A DNA stretch of 64,000 nucleotides from Archangium primigenium. GTDB taxonomy: Bacteria; Myxococcota; Myxococcia; Myxococcales; Myxococcaceae. A program made the position numbers and the translations under genes. The stretch is taken from contig NZ_JADWYI010000001.1 of NCBI RefSeq assembly GCF_016904885.1, positions 1,860,001-1,924,000 of the forward strand, written 5' to 3'. Of the stretch, positions 26,813 to 36,043 are shown piece after piece. The notes under the pieces are model-generated. The model was given only the letters and a program-made list of their open reading frames with translations. It was not told the origin of the DNA and ran no database searches. Position 1 is the stretch's first letter. The number at the start of each line of letters is the position of its first letter.

Positions 26813-27427
26813 ATGTCCGACGAGGCCGTCAAGGAAGAGGACCGCCAGCTGGTGGACCGCGCCCAGGGGGGCGACATCAGCGCCTTCGAGGCCCTGGTGG
26901 ATGCCCATCGCGACAAGGTGTACGGCCTGGCGCTGCGGATGACCCGCTCGGAGGCGGATGCCGCGGAGATCACCCAGGACACGTTCTTCTCCGCCTACCA
27001 GCACCTCAAGGAATTCCGGGGGGATGCCGCCTTCGGCTCCTGGGTGCACCGCATCGCGGCGAACAACGCCCTCATGCGGCTGCGCCACCGGCGCGTGGTG
27101 CAGGCGGCCGAGGGAGAGCTCCAGGGCCCGGAGTTCACCGAGCGGGGGAGCTTGAGCGCTTATCCCACCCGCGACTGGAGCCGGGACGCGGAGGACCGCA
27201 TCCTGGACGCCGAGCTGGGGCTGGCCATCCAGCGGGCGACCGCCCGGCTGCCCGAGGGCTACCGGGAGGTGTTCCTCCTCAAGGACGTGGAGGGGCTGAG
27301 CTACGAGCAGATCTCCGAGGTGACGGGGAATTCCATCCCCGCCATCAAGAGCCGACTGCACCGGGCGCGGCTCGCCCTTCGCGAAGCCATCGACCAGTTC
27401 TACAATCAGGGCGACACGAGCGGGTGA
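26813..27427 (+). CDS. ECF (group 4) RNA polymerase sigma factor
   Basis: A 204-residue sigma factor with region 2 (residues about 22-90: FEALVDAHRDKVYGLALRMT, then ADAAEITQDTFFSAYQHL) and region 4 (about 145-200: RLPEGYREVFLLKDVEGLSYEQISEVTG, then IPAIKSRLHRARLAL). No region 3, as in ECF factors of the RpoE type. The ATG at 26813 follows GGGAGG with ten bases between; a GTG at 26723 inside mpg would add 30 low-complexity residues. A zinc-binding anti-sigma candidate follows 66 bases later. I do not assign it to a named myxobacterial sigma factor. Confidence 0.93.
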   Translation: MSDEAVKEEDRQLVDRAQGGDISAFEALVDAHRDKVYGLALRMTRSEADAAEITQDTFFSAYQHLKEFRGDAAFGSWVHRIAANNALMRLRHRRVVQAAEGELQGPEFTERGSLSAYPTRDWSRDAEDRILDAELGLAIQRATARLPEGYREVFLLKDVEGLSYEQISEVTGNSIPAIKSRLHRARLALREAIDQFYNQGDTSG

Positions 27428-27493
27428 AACCCATCAGGGGCCGGCGCATCTGCGTGAAGGACAAGGACGCGGAAGGCCACGGCCGAGGTTCGG

Positions 27494-27733
27494 ATGTACA
27501 CGTGTAAAGACGCCATCAACCTGCTGCTGAACATGCTCGACGGGGAGATGTCCCCGGAGGAGCGGCAGCACCTGCGCGAACACCTGGCGGGCTGTTCTCC
27601 CTGCGTGGACTTCCTTCGCACCTACCGGGCCACCCCGGGCTTGTGCCGCAAGGCGCTCGCCGAGCAGATGCCCAAGGAAGTGTCCGCCAAGCTCACCGAG
27701 TACCTGCGCGCGCGCATCAAGTCCGCCTCGTGA
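27494..27733 (+). CDS. Zinc-binding anti-sigma factor (ZAS-type, soluble)
   Basis: A 79-residue protein with the ZAS motif HLREHLAGCSPC (H-x3-C-x2-C) plus an N-terminal Cys at position 4 (MYTC) as the probable fourth ligand. It has no membrane helix, unlike many anti-sigma factors, so it would act in the cytoplasm and could respond to redox state or zinc, as RsrA-type proteins do. Its position just after the ECF sigma gene supports that partner. The stop overlaps the GTG of the next gene (GTGA), coupling it to rlmN. Confidence 0.85.
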   Translation: MYTCKDAINLLLNMLDGEMSPEERQHLREHLAGCSPCVDFLRTYRATPGLCRKALAEQMPKEVSAKLTEYLRARIKSAS

Positions 27734-28824
27734 AATTCCAACTCAAGACGCTGTCGCTGCCCGAGCTGCAGGAGGCCCTGGCCCCCGCGGCGCCCTCCCC
27801 CGTCGCGGTGCGCAAGGTGTTCGCCTCCGTGTTCGCCCATGGCGCCTCCACCCTGGAGGAGGTGTGCACCGCCCCCCAGGTGCCCAAGCGCGTGGCGGAC
27901 TTCCTGCGGCAGAACGCGGAGATGAGCCGCCTGCAGATCGTGGAGCGCCGCCAGGCGGACGACGGCTTCGTGAAGTACCTCTTCGCCTCGCCGCTCGGGG
28001 GTCGGGTGGAGGCCGTCCGCATCCCCATCTTCGACCACAAGTACGTGGTGTGCATCTCCAGCCAGGTGGGCTGCGCGCTCGCGTGCGACTTCTGCATGAC
28101 GGGCAAGCTCGGCTTCCAGCGCAACCTGCGCACCTGGGAGATCCTGGACCAGGTGCTGCAGATCCGCGCCGAGGCGGACCGGCCCGTGCGCGGCGTGGTG
28201 TTCATGGGCATGGGCGAGCCCCTGCTCAACTACACGGAGACGCTGCGCGCCGCGCAGATCCTCTCGCACCCGGCGGGCTTCGCCATCGCCGGGGACGCCA
28301 TCACCTTCTCCACCGCGGGCCTGGTGCCCGCCATCCGGCGCTACACGAGCGAGGGGCACCCCTACCGGCTGGCCTTCTCGGTGACGAGCGCCATTCCGGA
28401 GAAGCGCGTGAAGGTGCTGCCCATCGAGAAGGGGCACCCGCTGCCGGAATTGGTGGAGGCCATCCGCGAGTACGCCGAGGTGCGGCGCGAGCGGGCGATG
28501 ATCGCCTACGTGGCCATCAGCGGCTTCAACACGGGGCTCGAGGACGCGCTGGCGCTCAAGAAGGTCTTCGAGGGCATCCGCATCAAGGTGGACCTCATCG
28601 ACGTGACGGACCCCACGGGCAAGTACCTGCCGCCCTCGGCCGAGGAGCTCAAGGCGTTCCGGGACCACCTGCAGGTGGTGGGCGCGCCCATCGCGCGGCG
28701 CTACTCGGGCGGCAAGGAGATCGGCGCGGCGTGCGGCACCCTGGAGGCCTCGCAGTACGGAGGCGTGGTGCTGCCCGCGCCGGCCGCGGAGCCGACCGCC
28801 GCCCCGGCCCTTCGCCCCAGCTGA
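27730..28824 (+). CDS. rlmN: RlmN/Cfr-family radical SAM rRNA methyltransferase
   Basis: A 364-residue enzyme of the family that methylates C2 of adenine 2503 in 23S rRNA (and some tRNAs). The radical SAM cluster is CALACDFC (Cys115, Cys119, Cys122). Further family motifs are VVFMGMGEPLLNY, ITFSTAGLVPAIRR, LAFSVTSA and the C-terminal GAACGTLEAS, whose Cys would be the essential methyl-carrier or thiyl partner. The N-terminal helical domain is shorter and less conserved than in E. coli RlmN, so a paralogue with another RNA target is possible. Translation is coupled to the anti-sigma gene by a four-base overlap. Confidence 0.88.
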   Translation: MKFQLKTLSLPELQEALAPAAPSPVAVRKVFASVFAHGASTLEEVCTAPQVPKRVADFLRQNAEMSRLQIVERRQADDGFVKYLFASPLGGRVEAVRIPIFDHKYVVCISSQVGCALACDFCMTGKLGFQRNLRTWEILDQVLQIRAEADRPVRGVVFMGMGEPLLNYTETLRAAQILSHPAGFAIAGDAITFSTAGLVPAIRRYTSEGHPYRLAFSVTSAIPEKRVKVLPIEKGHPLPELVEAIREYAEVRRERAMIAYVAISGFNTGLEDALALKKVFEGIRIKVDLIDVTDPTGKYLPPSAEELKAFRDHLQVVGAPIARRYSGGKEIGAACGTLEASQYGGVVLPAPAAEPTAAPALRPS

Positions 28825-28840
28825 GTCCGGGAGGCCGCTC

Positions 28841-29458
28841 ATGGTGGAGTACCTGGACCAGCTCATCGCGAACCTGAGCCTGTGGTGGGGCCTGGGGCTG
28901 TTCTTCCTGGCGGCGGCGCTGGAGTACGTGGTGCCGCCCTTTCCCGGGGACACCATCACGCTCCTGGGCGGGGTGTACGCCGTGCGCGGCCATCACCCCT
29001 GGCCGCTGATGTTCGGCGTGGTGGTGGCCGGCAGCGTGCTCGGGGCCTTCATCAACTACCAGGTGGGCCACTGGCTGGGCGCCCGCTTTGAGCAGCACCC
29101 GGGCAAGCCCTTCTTCGGCATCACCCACGCGCAGCTCGAGGGGCTCCAGGCGCGCATGCGGCGGCGCGGGCCCTGGCTGCTCATCATCAACCGCTTCCTG
29201 CCGGGCATTCGCGGGCTCATCTTCGTGGCGGCGGGCGCGGCGCACATGCCTCGCGTCAACGCCCTGTTCTTCGGGATGCTGTCGGCCATGGCGCACACCG
29301 CCCTGGTGCTCACGCTCGGGGCCACGGTGGGCGGCAACCTGGACCGGCTGGTGGAGCTGATGAACCGCTACCAGCGCGGGGCCCTCTTGCTCGTGGGCAT
29401 CGCGCTGGGGGTCGCCCTCATCCGCGTGCTGCTCAAGCGGCAGGCCCGCGCCACGTGA
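28841..29458 (+). CDS. DedA-family membrane protein
   Basis: A 205-residue inner-membrane protein. The first half has EYVVPPFPGDTITLLGG, the DedA motif with Pro and acidic residues, and GSVLGAFINYQVGHWLG; the centre has the conserved INRFLPGIRGLIFVAAGAAHM. Four to five hydrophobic helices are visible. DedA proteins flip undecaprenyl phosphate or phospholipids and support membrane potential and envelope stress resistance. It starts 16 bases after rlmN with GGGAGG upstream, completing the mpg-sigma-antisigma-rlmN-dedA gene string. Confidence 0.93.
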   Translation: MVEYLDQLIANLSLWWGLGLFFLAAALEYVVPPFPGDTITLLGGVYAVRGHHPWPLMFGVVVAGSVLGAFINYQVGHWLGARFEQHPGKPFFGITHAQLEGLQARMRRRGPWLLIINRFLPGIRGLIFVAAGAAHMPRVNALFFGMLSAMAHTALVLTLGATVGGNLDRLVELMNRYQRGALLLVGIALGVALIRVLLKRQARAT

Positions 29459-29477
29459 GCCCCGCGCGGGCGCCCGC

Positions 29478-32400
29478 TCAGCCGCGCGGGGGCACGGTGG
29501 GTTGATCCATCCACAGGTGCTCGAAGCGCACCTGGGGGGGCGTCTGCTGTAGCCGCAGGCCCTGCACCTGGGCATTGGCGGCCGTGTGCATGCGGTTGTG
29601 GAACAGCGGGATGACGGGGCAGTCGTCGAAGACGAGCCGCTCGGCGAGCCGGTAGAGGCGCTTGCGCTTCTGCGGATCGATGGTGACGCGCGCCTCCACC
29701 GTGAGCCGATCGAACTCCGCGTTGAGGTAGCCCAGCGAGTAGAGCAGCTGCGCCTTGGAGTTCAGGTGGAAGTAGAGGAAGTTGTCCGGGTCCGGGTAGT
29801 CGGCGATCCAGTTCACCCGGAAGGCGGCGAGCGTGCCGTCGCGGCGCCGCTCGCTGTAGTCCTCGGCGCGCAGCTCCACGTGGCGCAGGTCCACGAGCCG
29901 GGCCTCCACGAGCGGCCGGAAGAGCAGGGCGTCCTCGGCCGAGGTGTCGCGGCCCTGGGGGTGGTAGAGCGTGAGCGGGAGCATGCGCACCCCGGCCTCG
30001 CGCAGGAGCCGCTCCGCCAGGGAGACATCCGCCTGGAGCTCGGGCATGGGCCCGTCGTCCTCCAGCAGCTCCGGCGGGGTGAGCGTGCGGGCCACGTGCG
30101 CGCCCTTGTGGAAGTCGTCCACCAGCGAGCGCACGTCCAGGCCCGCGCGCAGCGCCTTGCGCACGCGCACGTCGTTGTAGGGCGACTCGCGCAGGTTGAA
30201 GCCGAGGAAGGTGGTGGAGGGCGTGGTGCTGGTGACCACCTGGTGTCCGTCGCGCTCGAGCGCCTCCACCTGCCGCGCGAACAGGTGCGACACCATGTCC
30301 ACCGTGCCCTGGCGCAGCGCCGTCACCGCCTGCTCGCGCGACTCCATGAGGTTGAACTCGATCCGGTCCAGCAAGGGCTGGCCCCGGCGCCAGTAGGCGG
30401 GGTTGCGCTCGAGCGTGATGCGCTCCGGGCCGAAGTCCACCAGCCGGAAGGGGCCCGCGCCCACCGTCTGGCCCCGGGCGTCCATGCGCGCCACCGCCGT
30501 GCCCGGCAGGGCCATGAGCTGCAGGAAGAAGGCCTTGGGCTCCTCCAGGCGGATCTCCAGCGTCGCGCCGTCCACGGCCTCGATGCCCGTCACCTCGCGC
30601 GCGCGGCCCTCCAGGTACGCCCGGGCGCCCTCCACGTCCTCCAAGAGGCCCCGGTCCGGGGACTTCACCGCCGGGTCCAACAGCCGCTCGAAGTGGCGCT
30701 TCACGTCGCGCGCCGTGAGCGGCGTGCCGTCATGGAAGGTGACGCCCGCGCGCAGGTGGAAGCGGTAGCGGCGCGCGGACGGGTCCGCCTCCCAGCGCTC
30801 GGCCAGGTCCGGCACCAGCACCCCGTCCTCCAGGCGCAAGAGGCTGGAGAAGACGCACGAGCTCATCTCCAGGATCTGGTTGTCCACGGAGAAGAGCGGA
30901 TCCAACCCGCCCTGGGCGCGCGCGAAGGCCGCCTGGTGGACGGCCGCGCGCAGCGTGCCGCCCGGCGTGGGCGTGGGCAGCCGGAAGCGGAACACCTCGC
31001 CATCCAGGCTGCGCGCCTCGTGCGCGAGCTGCTCCACCGAGCGGCTCAGGCCATCGCCGATGTGCATCACCTGGAGCGCGTCCTGGCGCACCTGGGCCAC
31101 TTCCTCGCCAATGGCCGCGTCCCCGCGCATGAGCACGCCGTGCGCCGCGCGGATCTCCTCGATGGCGGTGCTCAGCCGCACCACCGCCGTGGACAGGTCG
31201 CGCCCGGTGCGCGCCTGGCCCTCGGCCTTCTGCGACGCCTCCTGCGCGAGCTTGGCCATCTGCAGCGTCTGGTGCACCAGCTCGCGCCCGTGGCCCGCCT
31301 GCTCGATGGCCGCCCGGGTCACGTCATCCACGCGCCGCGCCACCCGGCGGCTCGCCTCCACCACCGTGGAGCCCTGGGCCTCCAGCCGCTTGGTCTCGGC
31401 CACCGTGGCCTCCACCGCGCTGAACGTGCGCTGGGTGATGGCGCGGAGCTCCCGCAGGTCCTCGGCCGCCCGGTCTCCGAGCTGCACGCCCACGCCCGCC
31501 TGCTCGCGGCCCTCCTTCACCAGGGACACCGCCGTGCCCACCTCGCGGCGGATGCCGCCCACCATGGTGGCGATCTCCCGCGTGGAGCGCGCGGTGCGCT
31601 CGGCGAGGCTGCGGATTTCGTCCGCCACCACGCCGAAGGGCCGGCCCTGCTCGCCGGCCTGCGCGGCGATGATGGCGGCGTTGAGCGCGAGCAGGTTCGT
31701 CTGGTCGGCGATCTCCTGGATGACGTCCACGATGCGGCCAATCTGCGTGGAGCGCACGCCGAGCGAGTCCACCAGCTCGGCCGTCTTCCGCACCGTCTCC
31801 TCCACCCGGTACATGCCCTGCACGCAGTCGTTGACGAGCACCGCGCCGTGCTCGGCCGTGGCCGTCACCGCGTGGGCGAGCTGGTTGGTCTCCGAGGCCC
31901 GGTGGCGCACGGCGTCGATGCCCGACTGCACCACCTGCACGAAGGCCTCCGCCTCGCTCGCGAAGCGCGCCAGCTCGTCGCCCGAGGAGGCGATGTGGTG
32001 CAGCCGCTCGCTCATGGACTGCACCTGCTGGGTGGTGCGGTGCGAGAAGTCATCGAGCGCGAGCAGCGCCTCGGCCACCTGCCCGAGCCGGTCCGACATG
32101 TCCGTGAGCGAGCCGTTGGTCTCCTGGGCGAACGTCTCCAGCTGCGCCACGCGCTTGCCCGCGGCCTGGAGGCTGTGGCCCATGCTCACCACCGACTGCT
32201 GCGAGCGCTCCACCGCGCCGCCCTGGCGGTGCGCGGCCTCCAGGAGGATGCCCACCTTGTCGGAGACCTCCTGGCAGGTGCGGCGCACGTTGCCCGTCAC
32301 CCGCTGCACCTGGCCGAGCGCGCGGCGCAGCGAGAAGAGCAGCCGGTGGGCCTCGCGCTGCTCGCGCGTGCCGCTGTAGTACGCGCCGTTGGTGAGGTCG

Positions 32401-32636
32401 CCCTCGGCCAGCCGCGCGAGCAGCCCCGCGCGCTGGCGGATGCGGTCCCTCGCCCAGAGAAACCAGAACAGGTAGCTTGAGCCGAACACCACCGTGGGAG
32501 GGCCGAGCAACACCACGGCCCAGCTGGCCCCGTTGAGGGGCTGCTCGCCGACGAGCGAGAGCAGTCCTCCCAGCACGAGGGACAGCGCGAACGAGGCGAC
32601 GATGACGAACGAGAGGAGATACTTGTTGGCGCCCAT
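29478..32636 (-). CDS. Chemoreceptor fused to a family-5 solute-binding domain
   Basis: A 1052-residue protein that joins two families. Residues 1-65 have two membrane helices ([20 protein letters not shown] and [23 protein letters not shown]) with only a short loop between them. Residues about 70-550 are a methyl-accepting signalling coiled coil with the hairpin tip [18 protein letters not shown] at 308-325 ([18 protein letters not shown] follows), where CheA/CheW bind. Residues about 557-1052 are a complete SBP_bac_5 (OppA/DppA-like) domain: [82 protein letters not shown], and CPVIPLFH. No helix follows the signalling part, so the binding domain should lie in the cytoplasm, as in SgrR regulators, not in the periplasm. 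No transporter or che genes are adjacent. The start ATG overlaps the next gene's ATG on the other strand. Confidence 0.9.
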   Translation of the reverse strand: MGANKYLLSFVIVASFALSLVLGGLLSLVGEQPLNGASWAVVLLGPPTVVFGSSYLFWFLWARDRIRQRAGLLARLAEGDLTNGAYYSGTREQREAHRLLFSLRRALGQVQRVTGNVRRTCQEVSDKVGILLEAAHRQGGAVERSQQSVVSMGHSLQAAGKRVAQLETFAQETNGSLTDMSDRLGQVAEALLALDDFSHRTTQQVQSMSERLHHIASSGDELARFASEAEAFVQVVQSGIDAVRHRASETNQLAHAVTATAEHGAVLVNDCVQGMYRVEETVRKTAELVDSLGVRSTQIGRIVDVIQEIADQTNLLALNAAIIAAQAGEQGRPFGVVADEIRSLAERTARSTREIATMVGGIRREVGTAVSLVKEGREQAGVGVQLGDRAAEDLRELRAITQRTFSAVEATVAETKRLEAQGSTVVEASRRVARRVDDVTRAAIEQAGHGRELVHQTLQMAKLAQEASQKAEGQARTGRDLSTAVVRLSTAIEEIRAAHGVLMRGDAAIGEEVAQVRQDALQVMHIGDGLSRSVEQLAHEARSLDGEVFRFRLPTPTPGGTLRAAVHQAAFARAQGGLDPLFSVDNQILEMSSCVFSSLLRLEDGVLVPDLAERWEADPSARRYRFHLRAGVTFHDGTPLTARDVKRHFERLLDPAVKSPDRGLLEDVEGARAYLEGRAREVTGIEAVDGATLEIRLEEPKAFFLQLMALPGTAVARMDARGQTVGAGPFRLVDFGPERITLERNPAYWRRGQPLLDRIEFNLMESREQAVTALRQGTVDMVSHLFARQVEALERDGHQVVTSTTPSTTFLGFNLRESPYNDVRVRKALRAGLDVRSLVDDFHKGAHVARTLTPPELLEDDGPMPELQADVSLAERLLREAGVRMLPLTLYHPQGRDTSAEDALLFRPLVEARLVDLRHVELRAEDYSERRRDGTLAAFRVNWIADYPDPDNFLYFHLNSKAQLLYSLGYLNAEFDRLTVEARVTIDPQKRKRLYRLAERLVFDDCPVIPLFHNRMHTAANAQVQGLRLQQTPPQVRFEHLWMDQPTVPPRG

Positions 32637-33711
32637 GGGAGACCGAGGCCGCACCGTACCTCGCCTCGCCGCGCGGTTCCTCCTCCGTGCTCGCGCGGGC
32701 CGCCCCACCGCCGGGGTTGTCGCGGTATTACTCGCTTGGACGACCCACGCGGGCGAGCTTTCCGGGGAGGACCGTTTCGTCTTCTCCTGGCGGGGCATTC
32801 CGCTCGGCACCGTCACCCTGGCCTTCGCCCCGGAGGCGCGGCGTTTCCTCTACACGTCCCGGCACGTGCACACCCGCGGTGGACACGTGGGGCAGCGCAC
32901 CCGGGAGGTGGCGCTGGTGCTGGACGCGAAGGGGCGGGTGGAGGGGCGCGGGAGCGTGCCCCAGACGTGGTGGTTGTGGCGGGGGCCGCCGGCGCCGGGC
33001 TGTGTCACCGGCCGCGAGGAGCTGTCCGGCCGCGAGGGGCCGCACTGTGTCACCGGGGCACGCGAGGGCCACGTGGAGGGCACCATGCTCGGGCAGGCCT
33101 TCACGGCGGACTACGACGCGCGGGGTCGGCTGCGGGAGGTGGTGGTGGGCGCGTCGCGCTTCGTGGCGGTGGCGCCGGGCACGCGGACGCGGCCGCCGCC
33201 GGACCTCTTCGTGGAGGGGGTGGCCGTGGAGGGCGGCACGCGAGGCGCGCTGCGCTTCGAGCCCGCCTGGCCCCTGGTGGCGCGGCCCGCGTGGGTGACG
33301 GACTGGCGGGCGGACGAGGCGCGGGCGCTCGCGGCCGAGGTCCACGCGGCCTTCGCGGAGAAGGCGCCCGGCGCGGCGGACTGGAGTGACACGGGCGAGG
33401 GCGAGGGCGGCGCGTGTCTGGCCCACGCGGCGCGCTTCGCGGCCCGGGCGGCCCAGCGGGGGCGGCGCGTGGCGCTCGTGCAGGGCCTGCTCGTGGTGGA
33501 CGGGGGCCCGGGCCGGCCCCATGCCTGGGTGCGCGTGGGCCTCGCCGGCGGGCGGACCCTGGACCTGGATCCCACCTCGCTGGACGCCGTGCGCCCGGAC
33601 ACGCACCTGCCGCTCGCCCTGGCCGAGCCGGGCACGCCGGCGGTGGAGGCCGGAGAGCGCTGGCTCGCGCTGCTCCGGGGCGAGCACCGCGTGGTGCGCG
33701 CGGGCCCCTAG
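32635..33711 (+). CDS. Exported transglutaminase-like protein
   Basis: A 358-residue protein with an N-terminal signal region (Arg-rich, then [16 protein letters not shown]). The first two thirds are beta-rich with no family I can name. The C-terminal part has the order of a transglutaminase-like Cys-His-Asp triad: Cys261 ([11 protein letters not shown]), His296 (PHAWVRV) and Asp310 or Asp312 (LDLDPT). Such domains act as proteases, amidases or cross-linkers. No alternative start codon is present after the ATG at 32635, which overlaps the chemoreceptor's ATG on the opposite strand within CATG. It ends convergently with astA, the two TAG stops sharing CTAG. Confidence 0.75.
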   Translation: MGDRGRTVPRLAARFLLRARAGRPTAGVVAVLLAWTTHAGELSGEDRFVFSWRGIPLGTVTLAFAPEARRFLYTSRHVHTRGGHVGQRTREVALVLDAKGRVEGRGSVPQTWWLWRGPPAPGCVTGREELSGREGPHCVTGAREGHVEGTMLGQAFTADYDARGRLREVVVGASRFVAVAPGTRTRPPPDLFVEGVAVEGGTRGALRFEPAWPLVARPAWVTDWRADEARALAAEVHAAFAEKAPGAADWSDTGEGEGGACLAHAARFAARAAQRGRRVALVQGLLVVDGGPGRPHAWVRVGLAGGRTLDLDPTSLDAVRPDTHLPLALAEPGTPAVEAGERWLALLRGEHRVVRAGP

Positions 33712-34733
33712 TCGAACGGGATGACGGACAGCCGCGCGCCCACGGGGGCCTGGAGCAGCTCCTTGGCGCGCGCGGGCAGGTAGGCCGTCTTGTCGTCCAG
33801 GCGCGCCGTGGTGCGCACCGCGCGGAAGCGGTTGCGGCCCGACTCGCGCTCGTAGCCCACGAGCACGTCATCCCCCTCCATGTCGAAGTCCTCGGCCGCG
33901 AGCTTCACCGAGCGGTAGCGGCGCACGAGCGTGATGTCCGCCAGGTTCGCCTCGAAGTGCGGCCCGCCGTCGAACGGATCGATGCGCTCCACGTAGCGAA
34001 AGCCCACGCGCTCGAGCATGCGCTGCACGCCCTGGGTGTTGGGCCCCACCTCGCCGAGCACCTTCTGCACGCGCTCGGGGAAGAGCGACGCGTACACGTC
34101 CGAGGAGGGGAACAGCTCCTTGATGAACTCCTTGTTCTGCCGGCTCAGCCGGTCCGCCTCCTGGTAGTCCAGGCCGGTGAACTTCTTGCCGCACGCCTCC
34201 CACAAGAGGCTGCGCCCGTCCGGCATGAGCGGCGGGAGCAGCTCGGCGAGCACCCGCGGCCGGAACGAGCGCTTGTGCATGGCCATGAAGAGGAAGCGCG
34301 CGTAGGACAGCTGCTTGCCGGGCTTGTCCGGCGTGGCGCGGTAGGGCGGGTCCACCACCAGGCCGCCGATCTCCGTGGGGCCCTCGTAGTTGTAGCCGAT
34401 GGACAGCACCTTGTGCCGGAAGTGCCGGCCGATGCTCACCGAGTAGTGCTCGCGCTCGGACACGTCGTAGTAGATGTGCGGCGCCTCGTAGGTGCCGTGC
34501 TGCGCGATGATCATCGACGTGCCGATGAGCATCTCGTTGCGGACGTCCTCCAGGACGAAGAGGTACTCCCGCTCGAAGGGGTTCTTCACCTTGTCCGAGA
34601 AGCTCTTCACCGACGTGTCGATGATGGCCTCGAGCATCTCCTCGTTGTTGGGCAGGTTGACGGTGTTGAGCACCGCGGCGAGCCGTTTGAGCCCGGGCAG
34701 GTCGGTCTTCTGGACATCGCGCAGGACGAGCAT
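33708..34733 (-). CDS. astA: Arginine N-succinyltransferase family protein
   Basis: A 341-residue protein with AstA features: VLRDVQKTDLPGLKRLA at the start, a GNAT-like acyl-CoA fold, EIGGLVVDPPYR, SYARFLFMAMHKRSF, and WEACGKKFTGLDYQEADRLS, then ELFPSSDVYASLFP and GGPHFEANLADITLVR. AstA transfers succinyl from succinyl-CoA to the alpha-amino group of arginine (AST degradation pathway). No other ast genes are nearby, so the role may be something other than arginine catabolism. The start ATG at 34733 begins the conserved N-terminus directly. Confidence 0.88.
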   Translation of the reverse strand: MLVLRDVQKTDLPGLKRLAAVLNTVNLPNNEEMLEAIIDTSVKSFSDKVKNPFEREYLFVLEDVRNEMLIGTSMIIAQHGTYEAPHIYYDVSEREHYSVSIGRHFRHKVLSIGYNYEGPTEIGGLVVDPPYRATPDKPGKQLSYARFLFMAMHKRSFRPRVLAELLPPLMPDGRSLLWEACGKKFTGLDYQEADRLSRQNKEFIKELFPSSDVYASLFPERVQKVLGEVGPNTQGVQRMLERVGFRYVERIDPFDGGPHFEANLADITLVRRYRSVKLAAEDFDMEGDDVLVGYERESGRNRFRAVRTTARLDDKTAYLPARAKELLQAPVGARLSVIPFD

Positions 34734-35003
34734 GGGGCACCCGCGTCCCCCCCTTCCGGCCGGGGGTCCGCTGACAGGGAGGGCTACCTTACACCACCTG
34801 GGAGGCGCGTCAGCCGCGCTCCCCGTCCGAGCGGGCAACGCGCCGCGTCGCTGCTCCCGCTTTGTCTGCTTCTCGCGGCCCGGGCGCTCGGCCGTCTGTC
34901 TGCCCTTTTGTCAAGGGAGAAGAAATGACAGCCGCTTGAAATAAAACTCCAAAATGAGAGCGTGCACGTCGCCGTTGGCGTTCCAACCTCGACGAGGGAG
35001 TGC
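34734..35003. other. Divergent intergenic region with AT-rich leader
   Basis: About 270 bases between astA and the polysaccharide lyase. The stretch 34905-34960 is much richer in A/T than its surroundings (TTGAAATAAAACTCC, then AAAATGAG), as expected for a promoter or leader of the lyase gene. No open reading frame with coding character and no clear palindrome were seen. Confidence 0.4.
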
Positions 35004-36011
35004 GTGCCTTTGAGAAGACTCCTGCTTTCTTTGCTCACCGTGCTGTTGCCAGTCTCGTCGTGGGCGGGTGTGGTCTGGCGGGGGGACTTCGAGACCGGCA
35101 ACATCGGGCAGTACACGAGCACCCAGCGCGTCAGCGCGGACCGGCTGCAAGTCGTTCAGGCCGCGGGCGCCACCCCCGACAGCCGCTACGTGCTCAAGGC
35201 CACGGTGCGCCAGGGAGACAATCCCATCAACGCCAGTGGCAACCGCAACGAGCTCGTCTACATGGGCAAGGAGCGGGAAGGGTCCGAGTATTACTATCGC
35301 TGGCAGGTGAAGTTCGCGCCGGACTACCCCAGCGCGAACACCTGGCAGGTCTTCACCCAATGGCATCACGAGGGCTGCTGTGGCTCACCGCCCGTGGAGT
35401 TCTTCGTCAAGGGCGAGGAGATCCGCCTCACGCTCACCAACACCACGACGCCGTGGAAGACGAAGCTCGTGCGCGGCGAGTGGCAGGACTTCATCTTCCA
35501 CGTGAAGTGGTCGTCGAGCGCGTCCGTGGGCTTCGTGGAGCTGTGGCACAACGGCAAGCTCGTGCTGTCCAAGCTCAAGCACGCCACGATGTACCCGAAC
35601 GACGGCATCTACCTGAAGCTGGGCCTGTACCGCAGCGACACCGTGCAGCCGGTGGGCGTCGTGTACCACGACGGTTTCACCCAGGCGACGGCGTGGGAGG
35701 ACGTGAAGCCCGCGGACCCCACGCCCGTGCCCGTGCCGCCCGCGGAGCCGACGCCCGCGGAGCCCGACGCGGGCACGCCTCCGGCCCCCGACGCGGGTGA
35801 GCCCGAGGCCGACGCGGGCGCTCCCTCCACCGAGCCGTCGCCCATCGTGGACTCCACCTCCCCCTCGCCCGTCGTGGACACGCCGCCGGCCCACACGCCC
35901 TCCGTCGAGGCCATCGGCCCGCACGTGGGCTGCACCAGCGCGGGTGGCCCGCTCGGCGCCCTGGGCCTGCTGGGGCTCGGGGGCCTGCTGCGCCGCTCGC
36001 GACGCCGGTAG
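35004..36011 (+). CDS. Secreted polysaccharide lyase with MYXO-CTERM tail
   Basis: A protein of about 335 residues. A signal peptide (LRRLLLSLLTVLLPVSSWAG) precedes a beta-jelly-roll domain like heparin lyase I/alginate lyase-type proteins: VWRGDFETGNIGQY, RNELVYMGKEREGSEYYYRWQVKF, VFTQWHHE, EWQDFIFHVKWS, VELWHNGKLV, and YLKLGLYR. These motifs fit a polysaccharide lyase that cuts acidic polymers by beta-elimination; the exact family and polymer are unknown. A Pro/Asp/Ala-rich linker leads to GCTSAGGPLGALGLLGLGGL plus Arg residues, a MYXO-CTERM sorting signal for surface anchoring or release. GTG at 35004 and TTG at 35010 are both possible; GAGGGAG at 34994-35000 suits either. Confidence 0.85.
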   Translation: MPLRRLLLSLLTVLLPVSSWAGVVWRGDFETGNIGQYTSTQRVSADRLQVVQAAGATPDSRYVLKATVRQGDNPINASGNRNELVYMGKEREGSEYYYRWQVKFAPDYPSANTWQVFTQWHHEGCCGSPPVEFFVKGEEIRLTLTNTTTPWKTKLVRGEWQDFIFHVKWSSSASVGFVELWHNGKLVLSKLKHATMYPNDGIYLKLGLYRSDTVQPVGVVYHDGFTQATAWEDVKPADPTPVPVPPAEPTPAEPDAGTPPAPDAGEPEADAGAPSTEPSPIVDSTSPSPVVDTPPAHTPSVEAIGPHVGCTSAGGPLGALGLLGLGGLLRRSRRR

Positions 36012-36043
36012 CGCCAGGGCGACGGCAGAAGTAGTCTGGGGCC

